A DNA stretch of 64,000 bases from Lophius americanus (Eukaryota; Chordata; Actinopteri; Lophiiformes; Lophiidae), in assembly GCA_037951165.1 (NCBI GenBank), contig JBBDHG010000061.1, forward strand, positions 5,318,001 through 5,382,000, written 5' to 3'. Numbering within the stretch: the first letter of the stretch is position 1; each line of letters opens with the position of its first letter. Below are positions 1 through 11,963 of the stretch, piece by piece. The notes under the pieces were generated by a model. It saw nothing but the letters and a program-made list of their open reading frames with translations. It ran no database searches and was not told the origin of the DNA. The position numbers and the translations under genes are program-made.

Positions 1-302
1 TTTGTCTGGTACATGACAATGTAGATAGTAAATGGACTGTACTTATACAGCGCTTTTCTAGTCTACTTGAATACTCAAAGCGCTTATACAAGGCGAGCCA
101 GCATTCACCCATTCACACAAACATTCATACATGATGGAGGCTGCCATGTAAGGCGCCACATGCTCATCAGGGCATTGGGAGCAACTTGGGGTTCCGTATC
201 TTGCTCAATGACACTAAGACATGTGGACCGCAGTGGCTGGGGTTCGAACCACCTTCAGATAATAATTGAACAACCGCTCTACCAACTGAGCCACCGTCGC
301 CC
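1..302 (-). repeat. tRNA-derived SINE-like interspersed repeat
   Basis: Read on the minus strand, the segment 225-300 looks like a tRNA. It has an A-box-like GTGGCTCAGTTGG and, after about 35 bases, a B-box-like GGTTCGAACCC. The tail toward position 1 contains phrases such as 'attcacccattcacacaaac' and 'cgcttttctagtctacttga' that are common in dispersed fish repeats. It is too degenerate and too extended to be a working tRNA gene. The left edge may continue beyond the window. Confidence 0.6.
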
Positions 303-1240
303 TATGTCCGGCTTCAAATGGCTGGAGTGTGTCAACGGTTCCTGGATGATGCATTGATGCTATTGAGTGGTCCTGGCCCAGGTCTGGGGGGGAAATCCCC
401 CAGGTGTCCATCTGTCGTTTCATCAGGAGGAAGCCCAGATGTTGCAGTGTCGGTACATGAGGGTGTATACAGGCACGTTGAGGCCAAACAAACTACTGAG
501 CCACATTATAAGTTGTCTTGAGGAAATTCACAAAAGCTGGATCAGCTTGGGATCTAATTTTTCCACTTTGATATGGAGTAAGAGTCTGAATCCAGTCCCC
601 AATGGGTTAATGATTTTGTTCTCAACAAATTACGCTATTTAATCAATTAAAATCTTCAACTGGAATATTTCATTCATCCAGATCTGGAATGTCATTTAGG
701 TGTTCCCTTTATTTTTTTGAGTGCTGTATATATTAGTATATATATTGTGTGATTGCATGCTTTGCATCAAGATATCAGGTCAATTTCCTTGTAAGTGTGA
801 CTTACTTGGAAATAAACTGTTTTCTGATTCTTCTTCTGAACCCTGTATTCTATTTATTTACAATAAGCCTCAATAAAAAATAAAAAAAACTTAGAGGAAA
901 CACTGACTTGGGGACATTTAACTTTGCCTGTATCCCCAGGTCCTGAAATGTAGAGACCCACACGCACCAAAGCCCAAGTGAGGTAGAGTAGAATCTCATT
1001 TTAAAAAATGAAGCCAAGAAAAAAAGCAAAACATACTTTTATAAACAAGGTATGTTACTTTGTAGTCATACACTGGCTTACTATCAGTTCTGGGGGTTTA
1101 AAAAAAAGACCATTCAAAATCGGTCTTGTTAAGAATCTTGACTCCGTTACACTCCTCGATCACTTTCGATTACTGCCGTGTCAGTATCCATGACCATGCA
1201 CAGTTACAATATTGTGCCTACAGCTAGAAAAATACTGTAC

Positions 1241-4200
1241 CTGGTAAGAGTGTACTCCCTGAGTCCTGAGTGCAGATTCATGGCAGAAAAAGTACCTATA
1301 CAACCCCTCAACCGCTTGTCTCTTCCTATTTTCCATGTGACAAACAGCGGGCTGAAAAAAAAGAAGACACGTTAATGAATTTACATCTAATAACAGGAAT
1401 ATTACATGTACATTAGTTCTTCTTCAATACGTAACAATTGTTATCCACATTATGTATGGGCATTTCAATGAAAAATACTATTCAACTGTTATTCGAATGC
1501 CGGTATTGAGTCATGGCTCTGAACAAATATGCAATTTCTCTAATAATGCCAACAGCCGGTATACAGTTTAGACAGCCAAAACACACATAATCATGGTGTG
1601 CGCTCATATTTAAAGGGGAAAATAGGCCTATTTACAAAAAGCATGCTTTCTCATTTCTGATCCTCAGTAACAAGGTTTCTTAACTATTATCACTTCCATT
1701 CCATTTCCATCCATCTGTTGCTTGCAATTGATTACTAACTGTGTCCATGAGCTATGTCTATGAATTGTGTTAAAATCGTTTAATTTTTTAAATGCTTTTC
1801 AATAATTTCTCTGACTCTGCCCTCAGTGAAGGACATGTCAAGAACACCACATTACCCACCTGGTCATGATTAACTTGCTGGGTTAACAAGTCAGTGGTTG
1901 TATGTAATTTCTTTGTTCACCTTTTAAGACCTACAGGCTTGAAATAAATTCAAATGGGGTTTAATTCTCTGAAAGAGATTTAGTAATTTATTCAGTCACG
2001 ATAAATAAAGCTAGGACTGTTTGAGGCGGTTATCAACACTTTGCCACGTATCTGGTGGAGATTATGTGGAATAATATCCACATACTCTCCAGTGACAATA
2101 CCAAATACAAAAATACCAAATGACAATTTTAAAGTGTACATAATAGCAAATGGTTCTTGGTGGAACAAAGGAGAGATTTTTTACGATTTTCATCTTTTAA
2201 GATCGTTGACAATACTAGTGGTCGTTTTGCAGGTCAATCGCAAACAGATAGTGGTAACAGACATTTAAAATCATTGCTAGGTATTTGTCTTCACGTTTTA
2301 ATGTGCAAAGCCTTTTGTCTGGCGTTAGATAGAGCTGTAGAGCAGCATTTCTACCTATGCATGTTTCAATTAAAGGCGTGCTTATACTTCATCTATTTCC
2401 AAAAAAAGATATGGCCTTTTCATACTTATCTGTCTCAGTCCCACATACGCACTTCCTTTACGGTAACACTGACATCTCCACAGGATGGCAGTGAAGAGTC
2501 AATGGTTTCAATGACAACAAAAGTGGCAACGATAGAAGTTTTGATAATGTACCTTTTTTAAGTGCATGAAAGGTAGCAAAGATGGAGGCAGCGATGTACT
2601 CAGAGGTGATCTGTAAGGTCATCAAATTGATTTCGGCACAGGGACGGGTTCAATACTTCGTCCGTTTACGTCTTCAACAATAGGGACTTCATGTGCTTTC
2701 ACATCTAGCTCTTTTGACCTGGAATTTTGGACTTTACATTTAGAGGTGGTCTTGATCCAGATCAAACAGACCTATGGTTCTTAAATGGCATGGTAGCACT
2801 TTTTCCAATCGTTTGGGCACTCAGGTCAATTACAGGAAGTTACAGCTAAGCAAAAGAAGAAAAACAAACAGAAGAAGGAAGACGTTAAAAATGATTCGCA
2901 GTAGCATATGGGTTGAATAAGAAACTAAATATCCATGAGTGATACATCGATCCGCCATAATATGAAAATCCTTTGCTTAATATTCTGCAGGTCTCATTTT
3001 TACCACTAAAACAATTCTGTGACACATTTTTTAAATTTTCTTCTATCATCACCAGCACATTTTTTAACAAATTATGCTACTGTAACTCTTCTGTTTTACA
3101 GGAGAGACAAAGGCTAGTCTTTGCTTGCCACACGGATCAATAGTTGTGTTTACATGGGAAACTTCTCTCCTGTCCGAATTTAACCTTTGCAAATTGCAAT
3201 GTCATTCGCCTGTTTACATTACCTGTGATCTTTTCCGACCGGTGTTTAAATGCGTCAACTTGTCTAATCGCATACAACTTTCTGACATGCGCAGATTATC
3301 CACACTCATAAGTTGCCGATAATGCTACGATGAGCTGGGCGCAAACTGCAATAAGCGCCCATGATAAGAGCATGCTCGGAAGTGACTTCTCGTACATCTA
3401 ACCGTCAAACTTTGTTGAAATCTTTCAAAGTTACGATGAGTAAAGGACTGTCAGATGTAGACCAGTATTGTTTTTGTCGCCATATTTAAAATGAGATGTG
3501 TCGCTGTGCGTGCGCTGAAAAAACAACAACAGAGCATTACGTCACGACGATGCGCATCTACAACTCAAACAGAGGGCTTACCGAAACAGTGTTTACATGC
3601 AGCGACTGGCTTTCGGAAAGGATTTCCAAAAGGACCTACACTACCTTATTGCAAAACAATTAAATCTCATTCGGAGGAAAATTGCTTTTGGAAAAGAGTT
3701 TTTACATACAGAATTCTCTTTCCGAATAGGTGTCTTTTCCGAATATATTCGGAATTAGTCTGTCCATGTAAACCCACCTAATGACTCCTGTAGGCGCCCA
3801 TGATTTTGACCAGTTCACCAGCCGTCCTTCAGACCATTTTGGTAGGTACATCGTTGTCTAGCCTTCACAATTTGGGCCTTGCCAAAGTTGCTCAGATCAT
3901 TACTTCTTACAGTATTTCCTAGTTCCAAGACATAAATTTCAAGGGCATAATATTCAACTATTGTCTTATTTCAAAAACTGAGAGGTGTGATTATGCAAGA
4001 TAACTGAGGGGGGGGGGGGGGGGTTATTTCCTTCGGATACAGCGTTTAACAGGGAGGGATTCACAGAATACACATTAATGGTCAGGAAAAAAACACCAGG
4101 GGGTGTTGAGACTGAGATATAAGCACATACCATTTAAAATTCTTTACAAACATTTAAATTGTACGCAATTGTTTTGGAATGCCTATATGATGACGTTCCA

Positions 4201-5878
4201 GAACTTGTTTTCAATTTTAAACTTAAATTTGTCAAATGGCAGTAGAAAGCCATATCTTAATCAACAGTCCAATGCGTTTTAAATTGTACATAGAAATGGT
4301 AAATTTTCTTTAGCCATTGCAGATCAATGCACTAGAACTGTCAAGCGCTGAAGCAATGGTAAACCTTACCTCATAGCCATAAGTAAAACCCTCATCAAGT
4401 GTTATCACATAACAAAAGGTTTTGTGGACTGCATCTGTGGTTAAACCAGTCACAAAATAAATATCTCATGCTCAGTGAATGATTTGAATGAGTAAAAACG
4501 ATGTTTGTAGGCATGTTATAGATATCAAACAAGAGTGTTCTTAATTAGATTCGACCACAGGGATACTTGTGACTACTTAGGGTTCGTACTTTGCTAAGAC
4601 CTCGTTTCCTTTGTTGTTTGATGCTAAATGCCACCAACAGTTACTTCCCCTGGATTTCACAGTTTACAAACTTTAAATAGGCTTTGAACAAGAGAAAAAA
4701 AATTGAAAGGTTATCTGACAGTGACACCAAAAAAGACTTTCACGTACAATTGTTAAATTAATTTTTGCACGCTCATTAGCACTTCCATGCTAAGCTAATT
4801 TGGCTATCAGAGCTGAGCCAGAGTTCATTGAGGGCAACTTATAAAATAAAAATATTAATACATAACTCTACGTACATTGCGTGACATTAGTTATAATTAC
4901 CTACGTTAACTGAAATATCAATGCGGCTGTCGTTTAAACCGAAAATTCAGTAGGTTTATCTCTCTTGTTCCACCCTTTCCTTTTAGCTTAAGTGCTAATG
5001 GTTAGCTAAAATTAGTAGGTAGCTAATGTGCTTAGCTAATGTTGTTCGAGTTGGACAAACGGTACCAAAAAATGTTGTTTCATTGAGCAGCAACGGCCAA
5101 CTGGTATGTCAAAGAGTCCACCATTTAGCAACGTGTAATGCGACTTTGTGAAATTAAATATTTCATTGTAAAATTTATGTGTGGCTAGTGTAACCGCAGG
5201 CCAGTACAGTCTGACTCTTCGACAAGGCCCGAATTCTAGCTTGGTCGAATCAAGCTCTGAGTTCTTCGTTTAAAATTCACCCGGCGTATAATTTGTTGCT
5301 ATGTGACAGTTTGTTCCCTCAACACAAATGCAGAAGCTGAATGTAAACCCATCAAAAGTACCCCAAAAATACAGTTTACTGAACAAATACATCAATAAGC
5401 TTTGAGATAAAGCAAAACAACAAAAGAGAAATACTCACTAGGGATCGTTTGTAAACCTGGGTGTTCTCGGAGGTTGGTATCCGTACAGATGGCAATAAAG
5501 CACGTCAAAACAAAAGCAGCACATCTCCGCCGAGACCACCATTTTTCCTCTTCCACTTCCCGAGCCGGGGCCCGTGTTGAGATTGGGGGAGAGGCCAGAT
5601 GAACTGTAACCGGTCGGCGCTAGGGACAGAGCGTTTGTACCGCTGCTGCCACTACTACCACTGCTGCTGCCGCTAACGTTTCCCCCAGGTCCCCCCAGGC
5701 CGTTGGCTCTGCTAGCGTTGGCCGCTGCTGCAACAGTCGCCGAAGAGCCAATCCCCAACTCCGAGCCACAATGTCCGGTTCCTGCCACCCCGCTTCCCGC
5801 CCCCACCCCGCCGGTACCCCCCGACCCGGGCGATCCCGACAGTTTCTGCTTCTTCACCCCGCAGCACCCGGCCGCCAT
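1241..5878 (-). CDS. ammecr1: AMMECR1, exons 1 and 2 (5' part of the gene; 3' exons lie off the left edge)
   Basis: Exon 1 is 5439-5878 and exon 2 is 1241-1351. The translation starts MAAGCCGVKKQKL, runs through a Gly/Ser/Ala-rich linker of about 95 residues, then enters the conserved AMMECR1 domain with KMVVSAEMCCFCFDVLYCHL and RTPRFTNDP. The donor splits a Tyr codon (TA|gtgagt). Exon 2, after a clean tttttttcag acceptor, completes it and continues LFVTWKIGRDKRLRGC, GTFSAMNLHSGLREYTLT, ending at AG|gtacag. The frame is kept across the 4.1-kb intron. AMMECR1 is a conserved nuclear protein of unknown biochemistry linked to the human X-linked AMME syndrome. The start chosen matches the human N-terminus; an in-frame ATG at 5915-5917 would add 13 residues (MGRKRCVGADCSK). 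About 183 residues are present, and the remaining exons (after SALKDSRFP in human) are not visible at 1-1240. The low-complexity N-terminus is longer in Gly and Ser than it is conserved, as usual for this gene. Confidence 0.93.
2970..3925. mobile_element. Decayed Tc1-like DNA transposon copy, split by a MITE-like insertion
   Basis: The segments 2985-3105 and 3785-3905 resemble consecutive parts of another copy at 11964-12320. Shared phrases include 'gcaggtctc...ttttac...ccaaaac/aaaac', then 'gacac', and 'accagttcaccagccgtcct' against 'accggctcaccggctgtcct', followed by 'agaccatt'. This is a family widespread in fish whose reverse strand encodes a Tc1-like transposase. Between the two halves sits an insertion bounded by inverted GTG(GG)TTTACATGG ends. 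No intact transposase remains. Confidence 0.5.
3146..3777. mobile_element. MITE-like non-autonomous element
   Basis: The left end reads gtgtttacatgg (3146-3157) and the right end reads ccatgtaaacccac (3764-3777), which are inverted copies apart from two bases. Inside are repeated TTCGGAA/TTCCGAA motifs, especially near the right end. It has no coding capacity that I recognise. It interrupts an older Tc1-like relic, so it inserted later. The exact target-site duplication is not clear. Confidence 0.45.
4008..4023. repeat. G16 homopolymer
   Basis: A run of 16 G residues, an unusually long G tract, in the ammecr1 intron 1 region. The exact length may be a sequencing or assembly artefact. Confidence 0.8.
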
Positions 5879-6960
5879 CTTGGAACAATCTGCACCGACA
5901 CACCGCTTCCGACCCATAACCGTCACCGCGGGAAGGGTGGGGGGGAACGCCAACCAGACGTAGAAATCCCACTGCGTTGATACGTACGACGGGCAATACT
6001 CCACTGTCACTCTTTTATTTTTTTGTCAGACGACGAAATAGCCGACGTGATGAAAAGACTGCAATGTCACCCTAACGTTGCCTTTAAAAATGCGCGACTT
6101 CGCTACGCAAAATCCATGGCTGGATGGATTTTTTCCATGAGTAGTCAACAAACGATTGCAGATCAAGTCAAGTCCCGGCTAAAAATTAAGCCCTTCTCCC
6201 TAATACAAAACCATTCGAGGTGATCGCAGCCACGTCCCTACAAACATATAAGTTGAGGGAGTGCTCAACCCGAGCAGGCCGCAGATGACAGTAGGCAGGC
6301 GGTCCAGATGTGAAGCCGACAGCCAGTGCGCTGTAGCCCCGCAGCACACCTCTCCGAGTCGAAGCCGGGTGCTTGAGTACACAGGACCCATAAGCTTCAG
6401 CCCAAATTTCGCACAATGCCTTCGTCAGCGTAGCTTGTCATCCCAACAGCTTCTTTAATACTGCCTGATGAACTTCTAATTACACAGCAGGCCGAGTATG
6501 TTGGAATTCCAGACGATGGGATAACGCAGAGTAAAATGGCATCTGACAATGCGAGGCTGGGATGGTGGCACAAAAGAACGCGTCAGCGCCGAGCAAGTCA
6601 TCTCAGTAACGTTAGCCCAGATTTTGCACCTGCATGGTGTCGGTTCTTGGACCTCCTAAAAAAAACAATAACAGCCCCGCGTCAAACGGAGAGCTGGAAG
6701 TTTTCAGTAGAGCTACAGGATTGGTTGGAGGCTGTCATCCGTGTATGGGGACACCTAAACAAGAGCATTCTAGTCCGTTCAACCGTGAGAGATCCCCCGG
6801 TTTTGTCTGCTCTGGCTCCGCACCCGTACCTCAGCTGCTACCATTCAGTACTGTTCGGGCAAAAGCCCTGTGATCAGTCTGTGGGCATTGGTGTCGTCGG
6901 CACTCCAAAAGCGGATTCAGAAAATGTGTTGCGCACAGTTGCTACACTTTATACGTAACG
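5879..6960. promoter_or_regulatory. GC-rich promoter region upstream of ammecr1
   Basis: This stretch and exon 1 are much richer in G, C and CpG than the surrounding AT-rich DNA, as expected of a CpG-island promoter for a broadly expressed gene. The minus-strand transcript of ammecr1 should start here. No TATA box stands out at a suitable distance. Transcription start positions cannot be fixed from sequence alone. Confidence 0.5.
6634..6873 (+). other. Unassigned 79-codon open frame in the ammecr1 CpG island
   Basis: An ATG-initiated frame encodes MVSVLGPPKKNNNSPASNGE and then a Ser/Pro-rich stretch ending PFSTVRAKAL. An overlapping frame on the same strand (6536-6958) is also open, which is expected by chance in GC-rich DNA. 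I do not recognise either. It could be a short exon of a divergent antisense transcript from the ammecr1 promoter, or chance. No splice signals link it to anything else. Confidence 0.15.
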
Positions 6961-9948
6961 CAAGATGCTGTGGAAGCATGCGCGCTCACGACTCACAAGT
7001 ATCAGTGACACTGAGTTATAAACGGCATGGAGCCACATTGACTGGATACATTTCCTTTTTTACTTTACCTTTTAAAGGATGTAGAGGTTTACAGGATTTT
7101 GGATAACAAATATGTACTTCATTAGGTGGTTTATGCTTGACACAGTTGTGGGCTACCATAGCTCCAATGGTTATACAGACTAAGGTACCTTATCATTCAC
7201 TTCAAAATAGTTGTAAATTATGGTTTGATTCCGAGGGACTTAATGCATTCTTAAAATCTTAGATACTATAGGCCTGTTTTCAGTTCTGAGCCTCATGAGT
7301 ACATCTTGTGCCACCTCCTGAAATTAATATTGTAATCCTGTCACAAATGTCCATCTTGTTCACCAAAAAAAGTTATGCACTGGATCAGCTGATGATGGCT
7401 ATGATATTGGACTATGGCTGTCGGAAAATGAAAGCACAATAGAAAGTGCGGGACAGGGTGAAATAGATCATGGCTGAGTATCTTCAGGTAGGAAGTTTTT
7501 GTCCTCTGAATACTAAATTAAACATCTAGACAAAGATATCATCACGGGGCTTGTGTTTTGTTCCATCCACTTTACTTTGATAGTTGTTCTTCCATAATTA
7601 TTTTTCAACTGAATATACGGCAAGTTTGGCATCCTTTTTCCAATTTTGTTATCAGGAGCAGAAAAATTGTAATCCTCAGATACTCATTCAGGCATGACGT
7701 GCCTTATTATTGAGTCAGAATAAGACTCAAAGCCCACCTTAAAATATACAGCTAATCATTTTCGGCGGACTGACTGATGATTTTCAAGGCCTACCCTGCA
7801 GTGGGATGTAGAGCGTATGAAAGAGATAATGTCCGGGGTGAGAAAAGTCGACAATCTTTCTTGCCAGAAATACCTCAAGAACAATGTCGTGGATCATTGT
7901 CTAATTTATACTCGTGAGGAAGAACTGGATTGATTTTTGGAAAGGTCAGTTTTATATTTCTGACACTATAGGGGTAACTTTAGCGTCAAAACTTTTTAGC
8001 CGATAATTTCTCAACCGTTGGTCTAATTTAGTCCAACTTCGGTGAATATGATTGACTCGAGGAGATCTAGCTTGTATTATGCATTATATTAACTCTAATA
8101 GTTTATGCATTACATAGCACAGTTTTTCAGCGATAACCTCCTAACTGTTGGTCTGATTTTGTCCAACTTTGTTCAATATGAATCTACTCAAGGAGATTTA
8201 TCATATTTCACTCTAAAAGTTCATATTTTACTCACTAGGGGAACACTTTGTTTTCGTTTGGAGAACACAGTGTTTTGGACATAGCTTCAAAATTTATTTG
8301 AGGAGTTCAATAAGGGGGATTGCTTATACAACGCAGACGATGCATGTCTTTTAAGTGGTATACCCTTGCTACACGGAACAGCAGCATAGGCGTAGTTTTT
8401 CAAATCCATGCAGGTTGTTTTGAGATTATTTAAACTGTAAAAAAAAAAGTTGTTTCAAGAGATTCAAAAAGATAATCAAATTATTTTTTAATATAACAGA
8501 GATTGCGAATAATTAATAATGTATGATATGGCAAGATACAATGTGAAAGTAATGAAGTCTATAAATAAACCAGCTCTGATAGAAATAAAGCAGTCACTGA
8601 TGTGGTGTTGTTTATAGTCTATTTGATAATGTTCTGCAGCAAATTATTAATTTCACTCAACCTAATTTATATTCAACATGTTAATTTTTTTTTTTTTTAA
8701 AACACAATTTATTTTTCCACAACTAGTGAGAAACCCTAGTATACAATATGTAAAACATGAATCTGCCATGCACACAGAATTTAGAGCAGCTGAACAAATT
8801 GGATCCCTTTCAAAACCTATTGGATATTTTGGCACGGCTTATGTCATTGCAATACAATCCACCCGGTGTAGATTATCATAGGAAACTATAGCTGTAAATG
8901 CAGGTTGAATTTCCTCTCAGTCGGGCAGTGGACTGCTGTTCAGGGTCGAGGTGGCTTTACCAAAGCTGAAATCACGTGTTTCTGTTGGCATTGTAAATTT
9001 TTTTTCAAAAAATAAATCACATATATATGCTGTATGTAACACTTTGCTGGCTAGCTCCATTCATTACTGTCCGCTCTATTCTTTGAAGGGGAGACAATCT
9101 GACACATTGTCATTAGACTATGTGGTGGACTATGTGGTGGAATTTCCAGCAGTAGGACTCACTTGCCTTGACTATTTGGTTAATACTATATACATGTATA
9201 CAAGCTAGTAGCCAGGAAACACCTGGAGTGATATGCTTATTCTTTCAGTGTGTTTTCATTGTTCGCATTTTGGGTTAACAACATCAATCACAGTACACCT
9301 TATGCTGTGTTGCAGAGGATAAGGTCTATCAATATTGTTCAAGTTCCCTGTGGTGATAAGGCTCTTAAAGGTCATTGATTACATAGGACTCAACAACAAC
9401 AACAACAGTGTTGTCCTCATTTCTCCTCTACATCTCATAAATCATGCAAGGTATTGGATGGATATAGGAAAACCATTCTGGTGAAAATTGTTATTATACT
9501 CATATGTTTTAGGAATTTCTGGAAAATACGAATACAGCTTACCCACAGAAACTCAGCACCACTAAATGCTGTCACCTCTGGTACTATTTTGCTCTTCCCT
9601 CTGGCTTTCGGTGCAATGACTTATTTCCACCGGTCAGAACAGAAGAGTCTCTCCCAATTTTCCATTTTGGAATGAAAACTCATTTCATTAAGAGGATATC
9701 ATGTCTCCCACTCAGTTTCCCTCCTGATATATCTTTCTCCTGCATTTGCACTTATCTTGAGGACAGAAAATATCATCAGAGGCCAATATTATTTCATAAT
9801 TATTTCATTATATTGACCTCATGCGTTTCCCCTAATTATCTAACTAAAATTAAAGTGTATTGCCATTCTGATAATGAAAGAACATTCAATATATCATTAA
9901 GTTCAGAATTCCTTGTAGTTATTGCACCTTGTTTTTAATAAATTTATT
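6961..9948. other. Intergenic region without a recognisable gene
   Basis: Only short chance frames are present on both strands. The stretch holds A/T-rich single-copy DNA, a diverged duplicated block at 7985-8205, a T10 run near 8690 and a short CAA repeat near 9390. No splice-consistent exon chain was seen. Confidence 0.5.
7985..8205. repeat. Diverged tandem duplication of about 135 bp
   Basis: Two successive blocks share the pattern 'tttttagccgataatttctc, accgttggtctaatttagtc, caacttcggtgaatatga' and 'gtttttcagcgataacctcc, aactgttggtctgattttgt, ccaactttgttcaatatga', followed in both by 'actc(g/a)a(g)gagat'. A third, more diverged copy appears near 33315-33375. Origin is unknown; it is probably an unnamed dispersed repeat. 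Confidence 0.55.
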
Positions 9949-10048
<100 letters not shown>

Positions 10049-10589
10049 AACTTAAAAGAATAGATAGAAACTTAAAAGAAAGAAAAATCATAACGTAAAT
10101 CAAAAAAGGCCAGATATGCAAACACAAACGTACATACATACATTTATGGATATAAAATAGACAATGATATGTAGAATTACACACGCAGATTCAAATAAAG
10201 ATCAGAAAAGTAAGATAAATATAAACAGGTAAGGGGGAAAACATATTCAAACTTAAAATAAATAGATATACAGTCAAAAGGATGAGGAAAAAATATTAAC
10301 CACCTGATCCTATAATGTTGAATCTGAAGCAAATGGACTTCTGTTTAGACTTGACGACGTTTTATATCTCATCCAAGGGGCTTCCTTAGGTTACACTTGT
10401 AACCTAACTACTCTCTATGTGTCACACACTTACTGGAGGTTATGACGCAGAGTGCATTTCTCGTAGATTCTTGCCTTGCAGTCCAAAAACTGCGTGTGTT
10501 TTTGTCCTCTAGAGGTCAGTGCCGCTGAAGGTTTGCTTTAACTCTGCTATCAAATACCACGAAGAAGAAGTTATAGGGGGTGGAGCTTA

Positions 10590-10612
10590 GTGTTTGAAAC
10601 TGGCGGGCGGAA
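10590..10612 (+). promoter_or_regulatory. Candidate CHR/E2F-type cell-cycle element of kif4
   Basis: TTTGAA (10593-10598) is followed after four bases by GCGGG within TGGCGGGCGGAA (10601-10612). CHR (TTTGAA-like) and CDE/E2F (GGCGGG-like) sites four bases apart are the known signature of G2/M genes controlled by the DREAM and MuvB complexes. Mitotic kinesins belong to this class. Here the order on the coding strand is CHR then CDE, so on the minus strand it reads CDE-4-CHR. The site lies just upstream of the predicted kif4 first exon. Confidence 0.45.
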
Positions 10613-10689
10613 TCAAGATTGAGCTCATACATTTTTCTTTTAAGTACGCGGATAAAGAAGAAATGTTAATCGACTAACTGCATAATTAA

Positions 10690-10794
10690 CATTTTAACAA
10701 GAGTGTTCGGGAGCACCACCAGTCGTTGTTACCAAGAGGAGTTGAATGCAGTTTGTATGATAGTTAAACGGTGAAACTGCAACAAACGGAAAAG
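10690..10794 (+). other. kif4: Probable non-coding first exon of kif4
   Basis: The segment ends with a consensus donor, aaaag|gtaaag, at 10794/10795, downstream of the candidate cell-cycle promoter. The first coding exon opens with acceptor tatatatag at 12781-12783 and only 13 untranslated bases, so an upstream 5' UTR exon is required. The 5' boundary is estimated, and no start codon in this exon is needed. Confidence 0.45.
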
Positions 10795-11963
10795 GTAAAG
10801 TTTAAGTCGCTGTCATGCTAATAACATAGCTGCAGTTCGCTAACACTCAGCTGCTGAGAAGATTGTTAATCAAAGATCAGTCCACATTTACTGCTTTCTA
10901 TTCACTACATATTGTTTTTCTATCTACTGCCGAACACTAGGCAAGTAGCTTATAGTGTGGTGCCTCTTTATTTAAAATATCACCACGTCCTAGCTAACGC
11001 TAACTTGCATGCATCTTAGAGAACTTTGTCAAGTTTCTAATCCAGATCAACGGTACATTTCCATCAGAGTCATGAGTTCATTTGTGGCGCAGCTTTTGTT
11101 TTTAATATATGTGTAAGCTGTCTGGTGAGAATATGATGTCACACCCAGACAAATCATGAAGCTGCTGCCTAGATAATGAATAATGGAACAACTCTTTGGA
11201 CACCATGACAACACCCATGTTGAATTGAGACCAGTCACAATAAACCCATTATAAAGGGTCTGACATGAATAGATGTGGATAAGGCTATCCGTATTTGTAC
11301 ATACTTCATTGAAGCTTTTTAATTCTATATTGTATTTTTTCCAGTGTTATAACCTAGTTTGTGCTGGTGATCAATTTACTTAATAATTATTTCCATTTCA
11401 AATGCCATTAAATAAATGTTTAGGACCACTAACAAACATATGGTTGGTGTATTTTTATTTTTATGCTTTCTGACTAAAATTTTACTCTGTAGATTCAATG
11501 TTACACTTTATGATGTCCAGGGTAATGTGCTGACAGACCAATTCAAATAATGTGAAAACATTTAATCATTAAATAATATGTTCATACAGTTATTTAATAC
11601 AGTTAATTCAATACAGGGACACCATAGTTTAATAGACATGAAAGGAGGAGGAGTCAAAAAATGTATAACTTTTAACATAATTTTTTAGTATACTTTGAAA
11701 AGTTTGCATTCATTTTTTTTCATACAAACCATTTCTGCAATTCATCTTATCCTCGTATTAAATATGTCAGCACTGAATAATTATTCTCCTGTATTTCATT
11801 ATTTTATTTTTGCATTATTTTTTATTGAAAAAGTATTCATGTCTTCTTTCCGTACAGAATACATACAAGCTTTATCTTTTTGTTGGGCTCATGAGAGGAC
11901 AAAAATATTGCTAGCCCTCTTGTCAGGGAAAAGCAAAATGCCACCTTTAGTTCATAGAATTGG

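Noticed and set aside
225..300. tRNA gene on the minus strand
   Set aside because: A and B boxes are present but the arms do not pair well and a repeat body follows. It fits a tRNA-derived SINE.
3491..3781. 96-codon plus-strand frame
   Set aside because: It spans the MITE-like element and its right inverted end, so it is not a host gene.
5703..5980. Plus-strand Pro-rich frames opposite ammecr1 exon 1
   Set aside because: They are shadows of the Gly/Ser-rich coding strand; they lack conservation signs and splice partners.
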